A stretch of 64,000 bases of DNA from an uncultured Candidatus Poseidoniales archaeon (GTDB taxonomy: Archaea; Thermoplasmatota; Poseidoniia; Poseidoniales; Thalassarchaeaceae): contig CACOAW010000005.1 in assembly GCA_902625325.1 (NCBI GenBank), positions 41,997 to 105,996 on the forward strand, read 5' to 3'. A model generated the notes under the pieces. It was not told where the DNA came from and ran no database searches. It saw only the letters and a list, made by a program, of their open reading frames with translations. Position numbers and translations under genes: made by a program. Within the stretch, counting starts at the first letter, position 1. Each line of letters begins with the position of its first letter. Positions 16,478 to 25,355 of this stretch are shown here, one piece after another.

Positions 16478-19273
16478 TCACAGGAATACATTCTTCTGAT
16501 TAATGTAAGACCTTGGAACCAGTCCTCGCTCCTTGATGGCGGAAACCATCTGTTTGCCGGATTTACTGCGGCCGTATGTGACTGCTCCGGGACTCACTCG
16601 CTCGTTCCAATGCCGTTGGAAGACGACAGCGTCCTCTTTGTTCTTGCAGAGCACCTTGGGAACCGAGTGGAACATCGCCAGCTTGTCCTTCTTGGAACGG
16701 ACGTACTTCGCCAGAACCTCCGGCAGCATCTTGCTAAGCCAATTGTCCGTGATTATCTTCACTTCTCTGGGAATGACGTACCTGGGATTATCCAGAGGGC
16801 CCATTATTTCCTGCATCGCCGATGCGAATATCGCTGACTCTCCCTCATTTGCGTCCTTCAGATACGCCCGCATCCAACCCCCATCTCGGGAACCTCCCCC
16901 TATTTCCGCAGATGAGTTGACCAATCCCAATTCCTTGAGAGACAAGACAACGGCTTCCCCGATAGAAAGCACCAGTGAATGGTTGCTTATTTCATTCGGG
17001 GCAATGCCGACCGCATGGAAGGCCCTCTGTACCCCTAGATTCACTTTGATTTCCACGGCCTCCTTGGGTTCAGCATTGAACGGTTGCCCAATGCCCCAAA
17101 GCTCCCTGGTTCTGGGCCTGTTCTTCGCTCTCAACAGCATCTCTTCATTGAAGATGTTCATGGTTTCCGATACGCCCTCGGGTTTTGCTTCTGTAAATGC
17201 GGCATGAACATGGCCGACCCCTTTCTCTATCGCCCCATCATCTCCTACGCCGTAGAGCTGCTTGTGCTTTCTTTGGAACCTGAGGTAATCATCAAATCCC
17301 TTCTCGTACTCATCTGCAAGGCAAACAATATCCCAATTATTTGCGACCTTCTCAGGCCAAAGGTCGTCCAACCTGAACGACCTGCCCCTCAGTTGATTTA
17401 TGCTCATGCTTGTGGTCACCGTGGTCAGATCTATCAGGACATTTATCCTGCTCGCGTCCCAGCCCTCTCCGAGAAGACCTCTGGTCCCTACAAGGCATTT
17501 CGTCACGCCTTCTTGGAACAAGTCTGTGATCATCATGGTGTAGTACCTGGGAAGCCAATCCTTGCCCTTGCCCCGAATTTCGAAATATTCCCCTCTTTCT
17601 ACATATTCGAATTTGATGTCCAAACCCCTCTCGTCCACCCACTGTTCGAATCGGGGGAATATCCTCTCCAGGAGATCATTATCGACCAGAACCGTGGTCC
17701 CAGTCATCAAAACGGGATCGAGCCTGTCCGTTGCCTCGGATTGAAGCACCGCTCTGTAAGCCGCGACTGCGCCACCGGCTTCCTTGTCCAGTACGTCCTC
17801 AACGATTGTGGTGGCGGATGTCTTCTCGAAGTCGGTGACGATAACCGCTCTGATATCGGGACCCAAAGCCTGCATTTCAGTGGTGAGAATTTCCCGAAGG
17901 GCGCCATATTTTGCGGATGCATATGCCATCACCCTACTTATCGGTGAGGCGCACAATCTGGCACCCGATCCTGTAATCTGGACCCCGAGCAACCTTAGTT
18001 TCTGCTTTGCCTCATCTGCCAACTCTCGGTCCTTCTTGTTGCTTGACCGCATTAACCCATTACGGACGTACCTGTCAAGAATAGTAATCATGTAGCCCTG
18101 ACTATTTCCGGAACGAACCACCTCTGGATCCGGGAGGGGGATGTTGTCCGGAAGGCTCCTTCCATTCACTACTAGAAAGCCTCGGGCCGAGTCTGCCAGC
18201 CCGGGATCCCTCTTGCTGAATGAGGACCAATCTGAGGCTTTTCCCGCAGGTAAATCTAGTTCTGACAGGGTTCTGGCAAGCCAAACGTCTAGTCCCGGAA
18301 CTCTATCCTCTGGATTTTCTGGGCCCTTCCTCAGAGTCTTGATCAATTCCCTGAAGTCCGTTGTTGCATTGGCAATATATCTCAGCTCCTTCTCCGAGGG
18401 TCTTACGAAATATGCTAGGTCTTGGTAAGGTGCTAGATTCCCATCCCGAACCAAGGCGGGAACCGGAACTTCATAGTCGACTTCCCCAAACAAATCAAGA
18501 TACATGTTTTCTTTTGGTTTCGAATCTCCTCCTTCGCCTACATCAGGTGGAGTTGCGGTGAGTCCCAAGACGATCGGATTGTCCAAAAACTCTACAATTT
18601 CCACTAAAACCCTGCCCCAGTGCTCCAATAGATGGTGGCATTCATCGAGTATGATCAGCCCCACTTCTGCGTCCTTGAGCCTCATCAGATTGGCTTTGGC
18701 AGAGTCATGCAATACCCAGAGGGCGTTCCCATGCTCGGACAAATCATCCCTAACCTTCTTCCTAAAGTGGCCCAATCTATCTGCGTAGTATTCTGGGTTT
18801 TTATCCGCCAAATCCTCTATCCAAGAAATCGCGCTTTCCCTATCTTCAGCCTCAATCCTGTCTACATCGGGAGTCATCAATTTACTGATCCAAAGCTCCA
18901 TGGCGGACTCTTCTAAATTGTCCCCGCCCCTCTTTGGAAGCGTGACAGATTGGTATGTCAATGAAGTCAGTATTCCAGGTTGCTTCGGATCCGTCCCTAT
19001 CTCGTCCCCCCTGCCGTCTAAATTGAACAATTGCTTCGCCCTCTCCACCCACTGAGCCTGTATAGCCGAATTCGGACTCAGCACTAGGGTGGGTAGCCTT
19101 ACCAAATCCGACCAGACATACAATCCAAGAACGGTCTTTCCCGAGCCTGGTGGGGCTACGATGAGTAACTCTTTGGAGTCATCATCTAGTTCCTTGCGGA
19201 TTATTCCTGACGACGCAATCTGGGATGGTCTGAGTTTCCCCGTAAAACCAATTTTTCCAAAATCTGAAGACAT
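16478..19273 (-). CDS. Large DEAD/DEAH-box superfamily II helicase
   Basis: About 931 residues. Motif I is VAPPGSGKT near residue 39, motif II is DECHH, motif III is LTATPP, and the second RecA domain shows RGLLGEGWDAS (motif V) and NQLRGRSFR (motif VI). This is the XPB/SSL2-like (COG1061) arrangement. The last 230 residues have no domain I can name. I see no nuclease or methylase partner beside it, so a repair role and a defence role are both open. The ATG at 19273 is preferred, with one at 19291 also in frame. Confidence 0.85.
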   Translation of the reverse strand: MSSDFGKIGFTGKLRPSQIASSGIIRKELDDDSKELLIVAPPGSGKTVLGLYVWSDLVRLPTLVLSPNSAIQAQWVERAKQLFNLDGRGDEIGTDPKQPGILTSLTYQSVTLPKRGGDNLEESAMELWISKLMTPDVDRIEAEDRESAISWIEDLADKNPEYYADRLGHFRKKVRDDLSEHGNALWVLHDSAKANLMRLKDAEVGLIILDECHHLLEHWGRVLVEIVEFLDNPIVLGLTATPPDVGEGGDSKPKENMYLDLFGEVDYEVPVPALVRDGNLAPYQDLAYFVRPSEKELRYIANATTDFRELIKTLRKGPENPEDRVPGLDVWLARTLSELDLPAGKASDWSSFSKRDPGLADSARGFLVVNGRSLPDNIPLPDPEVVRSGNSQGYMITILDRYVRNGLMRSSNKKDRELADEAKQKLRLLGVQITGSGARLCASPISRVMAYASAKYGALREILTTEMQALGPDIRAVIVTDFEKTSATTIVEDVLDKEAGGAVAAYRAVLQSEATDRLDPVLMTGTTVLVDNDLLERIFPRFEQWVDERGLDIKFEYVERGEYFEIRGKGKDWLPRYYTMMITDLFQEGVTKCLVGTRGLLGEGWDASRINVLIDLTTVTTSMSINQLRGRSFRLDDLWPEKVANNWDIVCLADEYEKGFDDYLRFQRKHKQLYGVGDDGAIEKGVGHVHAAFTEAKPEGVSETMNIFNEEMLLRAKNRPRTRELWGIGQPFNAEPKEAVEIKVNLGVQRAFHAVGIAPNEISNHSLVLSIGEAVVLSLKELGLVNSSAEIGGGSRDGGWMRAYLKDANEGESAIFASAMQEIMGPLDNPRYVIPREVKIITDNWLSKMLPEVLAKYVRSKKDKLAMFHSVPKVLCKNKEDAVVFQRHWNERVSPGAVTYGRSKSGKQMVSAIKERGLVPRSYINQKNVFL

Positions 19274-19376
19274 GGGATTCCCCCTACACACTCATTGCAG
19301 TCAACCCATCTAATAAGGATTAGAACCATCAGGGGAGGTTTCTATTCTAGACTAAATTGCCAATTCTGGCCATGGA

Positions 19377-20861
19377 TTGAAAAGAAGGGGATTGTCGGAA
19401 AACAATGACCAAGATATGACTGAGGAGGAAGATAAGTGGTGGTCTCCGGGCCATGTGGATACTGGAGATGACGAAACGCCACCAAAAACTGCGACTGATG
19501 ACTCTAGCAAAGAGGAGATTGTCGGGCGGAAGGAAATAGACAATTTCTTGGATCAGATAAGGGATCCAGAATTTGGGAATAAAGAGGCGAACTCAGAAAT
19601 AATTGTCCGTGAGGATGGCGCCCCCAGCCCCCAGCCTCCAGTGGTAAGTGGGGGCCGAGGATTCCTAGGATTGTGGTGGTTGACACGAGGTGAGGCCCTC
19701 TTCGTGGTTTCCGCTACGGTTTTCGCCCTGATAATCTCGGCCATATGGACAGCAGGGTTACTCAATGAGTCGACGTATGCGGAGGTCTCAGCCACCATCG
19801 TGGCGGAGGAAGATGAATACTGGATCCAAGGAACGGCGGAGATCATCGGGGACGGCACTAACGGGACCGGTTGGTTCATGGACGATTGGAGCGGTTATTA
19901 CGAAGATTGCTGGACCGAAGATGGTTACGATTACTGTGAAACCACCTATGTCGTCGAGTACGAGTGCTATGCCGATCTCTACCTCAGGTGGAATGTTAGT
20001 GGCGTCGAATACAGCGATTGGGTGTACACCCCGTCGATAAGAACGCCGTACGGATGCCTGGGGATACTGGAGGACTACTACCGAATTGGCGATATAGGGC
20101 CAATCTGGTACGCGGCCTCAGACCCTAGCGAATTTCAGGTATTCACCGTCGTTCTAGGCGCCCCGGAGTCTACCCAATGGTTCGAGACAATGTACCATTA
20201 TGCCGAGGGCCCTAACCTGTACACCGATTTCGAGTGTGAGGCGAGCCTCATCGTGACTTACCTCGACCCCACGGATAACTCCAGCCGAATCACCACCAGA
20301 GTTCTTGATGGATGGTATGGTGGCGCTGCTAACTTCTGGACCATTTCCGGTGACTCCTGCATCTCGGAAATGAAGGACGAATACGGTGGCGGGAGGACGA
20401 TTTTGGTAGATGTCGATTCGAAGGACGGGTCGAAAGCATACCAACAAGGAAACACGCCCGAGGGATTCTACAGGATTACTTGGTTCTGCTGCCTCGGACT
20501 GATGGTGATTCTGGTCATCGTCTCCTTCGTTGCTGTCAGATTCAGCAATACCCCGCCCGGATCCTACGTCACGAGAAACGGAGTGGTCCACCATGGCGGA
20601 TATGATGGGAACGACGTGACAATCATCAACCACAACTACGGTAACAGGTGGGGTTACAATGAGGGGCCGGGCGTTCACTACCGTAAGCCGAGCGGGAGAA
20701 TGAGATTCAGTCGTAACAGTGGCTCCGGAGGCGGAGGCCGCTCGAGCGGCGGTCACTCAACCCGAGGTCGGTCCGGAGGAGGGAGCAGCTCTGGCGGAGG
20801 AAGCCGCTCAAGCGGTGGCGGCAGATCCGGTGGTGGCAGACGCTCCGGCGGGCGCAGATGA
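19377..20861 (+). CDS. Two-pass membrane protein with Gly/Ser/Arg-rich tail
   Basis: A 494-residue protein. The acidic N-terminus contains EEDKWWSPGH. A helix near residue 105 leads to a 240-residue Tyr/Trp/Cys/acid-rich domain that is probably extracellular, then a second helix (WFCCLGLMVILVIVSFVAV) and a cytosolic tail. The tail ends in about 60 residues of GGG, RSSGG and GGR repeats. I do not recognise the family. The start is a TTG at 19377, with an ATG at 19416 as alternative. Confidence 0.65.
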   Translation: MKRRGLSENNDQDMTEEEDKWWSPGHVDTGDDETPPKTATDDSSKEEIVGRKEIDNFLDQIRDPEFGNKEANSEIIVREDGAPSPQPPVVSGGRGFLGLWWLTRGEALFVVSATVFALIISAIWTAGLLNESTYAEVSATIVAEEDEYWIQGTAEIIGDGTNGTGWFMDDWSGYYEDCWTEDGYDYCETTYVVEYECYADLYLRWNVSGVEYSDWVYTPSIRTPYGCLGILEDYYRIGDIGPIWYAASDPSEFQVFTVVLGAPESTQWFETMYHYAEGPNLYTDFECEASLIVTYLDPTDNSSRITTRVLDGWYGGAANFWTISGDSCISEMKDEYGGGRTILVDVDSKDGSKAYQQGNTPEGFYRITWFCCLGLMVILVIVSFVAVRFSNTPPGSYVTRNGVVHHGGYDGNDVTIINHNYGNRWGYNEGPGVHYRKPSGRMRFSRNSGSGGGGRSSGGHSTRGRSGGGSSSGGGSRSSGGGRSGGGRRSGGRR

Positions 20862-20883
20862 GCCAATTGGGACCTGCACTGGA

Positions 20884-21075
20884 TTAGTTTACTCCGAACT
20901 CAGAGTCTAGTTTGCTCATTGTAGCCTGAATATCTTCTACAATTTCGAAAAGCGAACTATCCTTGGTCCAGACGAGTAGCTTTCCGCCACCCTCATTTTC
21001 TTGGTATGCACAAATGGCATCCATCCTTATTCTCGTCATTCCACCTTCTGTCATTGCCTTGATCCAGCCTGTCAT
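20884..21075 (-). CDS. Small hypothetical protein
   Basis: A 63-residue soluble protein with mixed alpha/beta character. MTRIRMDAICAYQENEGGGK and LLVWTKDSSLFEIVEDIQ resemble small single-domain proteins that carry a beta hairpin followed by a helix. Natural codon use and the compact position between two genes support it. No function can be assigned. Confidence 0.5.
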   Translation of the reverse strand: MTGWIKAMTEGGMTRIRMDAICAYQENEGGGKLLVWTKDSSLFEIVEDIQATMSKLDSEFGVN

Positions 21076-21202
21076 CGGCCGTGCGCCTCGCGAATTGGAT
21101 TTAGTCTATTCCCCAGTTTCTTACGCTTGATCGCGCAGGCATCAAAATCCCTGGCATGTGAGCGGTATCGCAGTTAGCCGGTATCTGCAATTCGCATTGT
21201 GG

Positions 21203-21544
21203 TCAGAGGGGGGCTCCCCTCTCCTCCCACCAACCAGGGCCGTCGGTTTCATGCCCCTCGCCGTCTTTGTGCTTCCAGCAGTATTCAGAATTCCTGAAGC
21301 TCAGCGAGTTGCAGTGTTCCATGGCACATTTCTCCAACTGCTTCCTTTGTCTTTCCGACGGGCCATCTTTCTTGCGAACCTTTGCCGGCCTCGCCTCCTG
21401 GTCCTCAGAGGATTCTTCATCCGGTGATGCGAACAATTTGCCATCGAAGAAAGCCCTGTCGATAATCCACGCCATTAATCCCACGAAAAAGATGAGAATG
21501 TCGATTTCTACGATTCCGGTGAGCATTGTGTCACTTGCTACCAT
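21203..21544 (-). CDS. Single-pass zinc-finger membrane protein
   Basis: A 113-residue protein. One hydrophobic helix (IVEIDILIFFVGLMAWII) precedes an acidic and basic linker, then CAMEHC-x10-C-x2-H, and a C-terminus with GPGWWEERG. It therefore carries both the recurrent zinc finger and the recurrent acidic-WW motif. The zinc finger lies after the helix here but before it in the proteins at 13005 and 49415, so the module has been moved between membrane anchors. Confidence 0.7.
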   Translation of the reverse strand: MVASDTMLTGIVEIDILIFFVGLMAWIIDRAFFDGKLFASPDEESSEDQEARPAKVRKKDGPSERQRKQLEKCAMEHCNSLSFRNSEYCWKHKDGEGHETDGPGWWEERGAPL

Positions 21545-21581
21545 TCAGGGCCTGCATCAAGTTTGCCACTGCACGAGGGGC

Positions 21582-21986
21582 TCAGTCATCCCAAGATGAT
21601 GCCGTGACATCATCCAAAACGACTATGCCGATTATCTCTGTTCTCGGAGCCTCCCCTTGGAAGATGTACAATGCCTTACCGTGGAAATAGGAATCCCCCT
21701 CTTGGTTCACCCTGTGAAAATCCACCAGAAGCGTCCCCGATGTTTCTGCCACACTCGTAAAGCCAAGGTGATTCAGTTTGCTACCGACATATCCATCCAT
21801 GTCCAGTGAGCCTCTAAGAAGTGAGAATCCTTCAACGAGCTCCTCTCGATTCCCAAAAATTGTAGTTCCTGAGGGCGATGAGGCGAAGAAAGGCGTCCTG
21901 CATAAATCAGCAATACTGTGGTAGTCCTTATTCTCGAAAGCTCGTATGTAATCCATGTAAATATCCAGAGTCTTTTGCTCATTCAT
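21582..21986 (-). CDS. NTF2-like / SnoaL-type protein
   Basis: About 134 residues from the ATG at 21986. The N-terminal helix DIYMDYIRAFENKDYHSIADL followed by mixed strands and a conserved LVDFHRVNQEGDSYFHGKALYIF stretch fits the NTF2-like cone fold. Many such proteins are small-molecule-binding or catalytic, and the ligand here is unknown. It is a soluble protein lying between small membrane-protein genes. Confidence 0.6.
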   Translation of the reverse strand: MNEQKTLDIYMDYIRAFENKDYHSIADLCRTPFFASSPSGTTIFGNREELVEGFSLLRGSLDMDGYVGSKLNHLGFTSVAETSGTLLVDFHRVNQEGDSYFHGKALYIFQGEAPRTEIIGIVVLDDVTASSWDD

Positions 21987-22038
21987 GGTGATCCCAATAG
22001 GGCGCCCTCTATCACACATGCGTCACAAATCAACCGAG

Positions 22039-23142
22039 TTACTCGGGAGTATCATCCTCATCGCTAAAATCAGAAATATCAGAATAAGCCAATTTCATCA
22101 AATCCAATGCGCCCCAGTCCCCATCAGTGCCAACGAGACTCAATTTTCTCAATATCATAACTAGAGCCCCTACAATGGCATAAACAGCTAGATGCAAAAA
22201 TACCCATGTAACGAGCAAAGCTAATACTCCGAGACCGAACATGCCATACGTACCGAATCTTCCATAAATCTTGTAGAAACCGAATTCAAAACCCAAGGCT
22301 ATAGCAATCACGAGAATCAATGGAATAGAAATTGCATATACTAACGTACTCGCCTCTTCAAGTTTCAAAGCATTCAAGTCTACGTCTTCCATTTGGTTAT
22401 GGATAAGCGCTGCCATTCCTGCGATAAGCAAGACAATCAGAGCGGGCCCCCCAAAGGAGATCACTGCGATTAACGATATTACTGCGGCAATAACAGGAGT
22501 GACCCTCGCAGAAACAAGACGCATATCTTCGTTAGACCAGGACCAGGGCCTCGCCAGAGCGATAAGCCCACATGGGAAAAGCGAGAGAGAGATCCACTTG
22601 CTCAAAACCGCTCCCGACCATAATGATTCACATGTATCGTTGCATGTTCCACCGGAGAATCCCAATCCCGGCCCAAATGACATTATTATCGAAATGAATC
22701 CCAAGAGAACCATGAGCGCGAACATCGCAATGCTACCGGAGATGAGGAGGAAACCAACCATTCGCGCTTTATCTCCTTCAGATTTTCCGATGGCGATTTT
22801 TTCTCGTACATACGAGGCGACCCCCCCGCCAATCGCAGAATTTGGGCCATCACTCTGCGAACCACTTGCAACAGGGACGGAACTATGTCGGGAGTTACCA
22901 GGCTCCCCGGTTAAGAAAACCGCCCTTTCCGACCTCATTCCCAATGCCAGTGAAAACCAGACGATTGAACTCAAGCATGATAAAATTGAGAGTAAACCCA
23001 TGCAACAAGAAGAAAACAAGAAATCAGGGTCAACAGTGTCTCCCTCAACATAGCGCATGTCGCCATAGGTGTTTACTGTCAAGAGAAGCAGTAAGGAGAT
23101 GCCAGCGAGAATTGCCGGTCCAGCGAATTTTTTCCAGGTCAT
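22039..23142 (-). CDS. Multi-pass membrane protein with acidic C-terminus
   Basis: About 367 residues with eight or so hydrophobic helices in two sets, separated by a soluble loop around residues 75-120. A second loop has the pair GGTCNDTCESLWSG. The C-terminal tail is strongly acidic (SDISDFSDEDDTPE). I do not recognise the family. I chose the ATG at 23142 because it directly precedes the first helix. Confidence 0.6.
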   Translation of the reverse strand: MTWKKFAGPAILAGISLLLLLTVNTYGDMRYVEGDTVDPDFLFSSCCMGLLSILSCLSSIVWFSLALGMRSERAVFLTGEPGNSRHSSVPVASGSQSDGPNSAIGGGVASYVREKIAIGKSEGDKARMVGFLLISGSIAMFALMVLLGFISIIMSFGPGLGFSGGTCNDTCESLWSGAVLSKWISLSLFPCGLIALARPWSWSNEDMRLVSARVTPVIAAVISLIAVISFGGPALIVLLIAGMAALIHNQMEDVDLNALKLEEASTLVYAISIPLILVIAIALGFEFGFYKIYGRFGTYGMFGLGVLALLVTWVFLHLAVYAIVGALVMILRKLSLVGTDGDWGALDLMKLAYSDISDFSDEDDTPE

Positions 23143-23213
23143 CCGCACTAAGCACTGATGCATCATCCTTCAATGATGTGCCGGCATTTTCTTCAATCGG
23201 GAATTTGGTGCCC

Positions 23214-23636
23214 TCACACTATCCCATTGAAATTGATCGCAAACCAAGCATACATTAGTAACCAAAAGAACGGGACTAAGAACGAAATAATGTAGAATAT
23301 TGCAACATTTGTGGTGAGGGTCTTATCTCCTCTTCTCCGTCGAATTATCTTGAAAAGATAAAGCGCATAAATTGGCAGTAGTGGCACTAGGAACATGCTA
23401 CTGAGAATAAGAAATTCAAATCCAGGTAAAGTCTCATCAGGGGATCTGTAACCGTAAAACAACAATACAATGATCACAAATGGAACGTATCCCAAAGCAA
23501 TGCTGGGTATCAACAGAGAATCAGTTCTGATTACCTGTTCAGAGTCTCCCACACTCGTCAGTATGGCAGTCCCCGTATTACATCTGCGCCTTAAAGCCAG
23601 GAGATTAGGGGCCGTTCCTGAGTTTTTCCTCAGCAA
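23214..23636 (-). CDS. Small four-helix membrane protein
   Basis: Up to 140 residues if the TTG at 23636 is used. That would overlap the gene upstream by 32 bp, so an in-frame GTG at 23552, just before SLLIPSIALGYVPF, is a better candidate. Four hydrophobic helices with a basic loop (KIIRRRRGDK) are visible. Function unknown. Confidence 0.5.
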   Translation of the reverse strand: MLRKNSGTAPNLLALRRRCNTGTAILTSVGDSEQVIRTDSLLIPSIALGYVPFVIIVLLFYGYRSPDETLPGFEFLILSSMFLVPLLPIYALYLFKIIRRRRGDKTLTTNVAIFYIISFLVPFFWLLMYAWFAINFNGIV

Positions 23637-23826
23637 TGTGCTCTTTCCAATAGTTTGTCTGAACCTCGATCAACCTTCTTTCGTAACATTTGGGACACAG
23701 TCTAATTTTGCTCCTTATCCCTGGACTTCTGGCATTTTGGACTGCCGCTAAGTTGAGACCGCCATTGTAGTCCCTTACATCATACCCATTACCACAGACA
23801 CTGCACTTTGTTTCCACAACCCCCAA
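23605..23826 (-). CDS. Small zinc-binding protein
   Basis: A 73-residue soluble protein. CSVCG near residue 8 and CPKCYERR near 44 would make a four-Cys zinc site with a central basic loop. The C-terminal helix is charged. It sits upstream of a small membrane-protein gene on the same strand and may be co-transcribed. Function unknown. Confidence 0.6.
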   Translation of the reverse strand: MGVVETKCSVCGNGYDVRDYNGGLNLAAVQNARSPGIRSKIRLCPKCYERRLIEVQTNYWKEHIAEEKLRNGP

Positions 23827-23948
23827 CCTGCAAATGTGAGTTTAACACTTTGTCACGCCAATCTGATACTTTCTGTAGTATGAGTATGAAATCCAGACTG
23901 GCCTATGACTGCCACATTGCCCCATACCTTCTGTCAACCAGCTTCTTT

Positions 23949-24110
23949 CTACCTGTGGTTCATTTTTCCAGAAATTAGGAAAAGTAGGAGCCCCAATCCG
24001 ATAGCGAAGCATGCGTCTATAGGCGTCCATAGGTATCTCATTATCACAAAAAAAACCCCCAAGGAAGATAGGATCAGGAGGATTCCGGGTATAATCCCGC
24101 TTTGATGCAT
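23949..24110 (-). CDS. Very small two-helix membrane protein
   Basis: I read a 53-residue frame starting at the ATG whose A is also the last base of the acyl-CoA dehydrogenase stop (TGATG), the classic arrangement for coupled translation. The peptide is MHQSGIIPGILL, then two hydrophobic helices (ILSSLGVFFVIMRYLW and FAIGLGLLLFLISG), and ends in a basic tail, which is coherent for a small membrane protein. Competing frames here are longer but look random. Function unknown. Confidence 0.5.
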   Translation of the reverse strand: MHQSGIIPGILLILSSLGVFFVIMRYLWTPIDACFAIGLGLLLFLISGKMNHR

Positions 24111-25255
24111 CATAGTGCATCCATTAGCTTGGTCATTTCTCGGGAAATAACGATCCTCTGGATCTGGCTCGTACCACCAAATATCTGGTATATTTTGGCC
24201 CCTCTCATTCTCCTGGCAGCGGGGAACTCCTCCGAGTACCCATAACCTCCGAAGATCTGTACCGCGTCGGTGGTCACTTCCATCCCGATGTCAGCAGCGT
24301 ATCTCTTCGCGTGTGCGGATTCAAGGGTTGCCCTCTCTCCCAAATCTAGCTTTCTTGCCGAATTTCGGGCAAGTAGCCTTGCTGCTTCTATCTTTGTTGC
24401 CATATCTGCTAGCATAAATGATATTGATTGATGCTCTATGATTGGTCTGGAGAAAGCTTCTCTCTGAGTTGCATACTTCCAAGCTTCCTCCATTGCACCC
24501 TGGGCGTTGCCCAAGGCATGTGATGCGAGCATAGGCCTCGAACGGTCGAAAGCGATCATTGCCTGGATCCACCCATTTCCCTCCTCATGTCCCAACAGGT
24601 TCGACTTAGGAATCAAAACATCATCGAAACTTACTCCTCTTGTGTCAGAGGATCTCTGCCCCATTTTCTCTTCCTTCTTTCCTATGTTGATGCCTGGGGT
24701 GTCGGCATCTACTATGAAACCACTAAGAGATTCATGGGGGCCACCATCCCCAGTTCTGGCTAGGACGTAGAACCAGTCGGCATAACCGGCCCCGCCAATC
24801 CACATTTTCGACCCATTTATTCTGTAGTTTTCACCTTCTAATTTGGCCGAGGTCTTTATCGCTTTGACATCTGAACCGGCTCCCGGTTCAGTGACGCAAT
24901 AAGCAGATATCTGACCATCGGCAACCCGACCAAGATACTCTTTCTTTTGCTCCTCCGTCCCACTGTGAATTACCGGATGGCAGGCTAGCATTGTGACTCC
25001 TGTAATTGTGGCAAATCCCGGATCCCCCCTGCCAAGCTCCTCGTTAATTACTACCTCATCGAGAAAACTGAGGCCTGTTCCACCATACTTCTCGGGTATT
25101 GTGCAGTTTAGTAATCCGAGATTTCTCGCATTTTCAATAGCCATGGAGGGAAATGTCCCCTCCCTGTCCCATTCCTCGGCGTTCGGAATTAATTCTTGAT
25201 CTGCGAACTCCCTTGCCAGCGACTGTAGCATAACCTGATCTTCACTTAATTGCAT
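24110..25255 (-). CDS. Acyl-CoA dehydrogenase family, atypical active site
   Basis: A 381-residue flavoprotein that aligns along its whole length with medium-chain acyl-CoA dehydrogenases, including CVTEPGAGSDVKAI near residue 120, MWIGGAG, and YATQREAFSRPI. These enzymes oxidise acyl-CoA to enoyl-CoA and pass electrons to ETF. The usual catalytic Glu of the IYEGTSQIQR motif is Gly here (IFGGTSQIQR), and the alternative Glu of isovaleryl-type enzymes in helix G is Ser (FDRSRP). Activity is therefore doubtful or uses another base. No ETF genes are nearby. Confidence 0.88.
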   Translation of the reverse strand: MQLSEDQVMLQSLAREFADQELIPNAEEWDREGTFPSMAIENARNLGLLNCTIPEKYGGTGLSFLDEVVINEELGRGDPGFATITGVTMLACHPVIHSGTEEQKKEYLGRVADGQISAYCVTEPGAGSDVKAIKTSAKLEGENYRINGSKMWIGGAGYADWFYVLARTGDGGPHESLSGFIVDADTPGINIGKKEEKMGQRSSDTRGVSFDDVLIPKSNLLGHEEGNGWIQAMIAFDRSRPMLASHALGNAQGAMEEAWKYATQREAFSRPIIEHQSISFMLADMATKIEAARLLARNSARKLDLGERATLESAHAKRYAADIGMEVTTDAVQIFGGYGYSEEFPAARRMRGAKIYQIFGGTSQIQRIVISREMTKLMDAL

Positions 25256-25310
25256 AACTTTCCACCATACTTACCCCATGCCATGAAATTAAACTATTGT
25301 AGGTTTGTTT

Positions 25311-25326
25311 TTTAGGGTACCCTAAA
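25311..25326. promoter_or_regulatory. Palindromic operator, DtxR/MntR-like
   Basis: TTTAGGGTACCCTAAA is a perfect 16-bp palindrome whose right edge is about 30 bp before the start of the M28-ZIP gene, inside the divergent promoter region. GGTTTGT at 25302-25308 and ACAAACC at 25332-25338 flank it as a second inverted pair. TTAGG-n-CCTAA is the shape of DtxR/IdeR/MntR metalloregulator sites. With a ZIP metal transporter downstream, metal-controlled repression is a reasonable inference. Confidence 0.5.
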
Positions 25327-25355
25327 GGTATACAAACCGAAGTATTGGCGGATTT

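Noticed and set aside
23842-24120. A 92-codon minus-strand frame after the acyl-CoA dehydrogenase gene
   Set aside because: Its product looks random. The shorter 53-codon frame in the same place has two proper hydrophobic helices and a coupled start.
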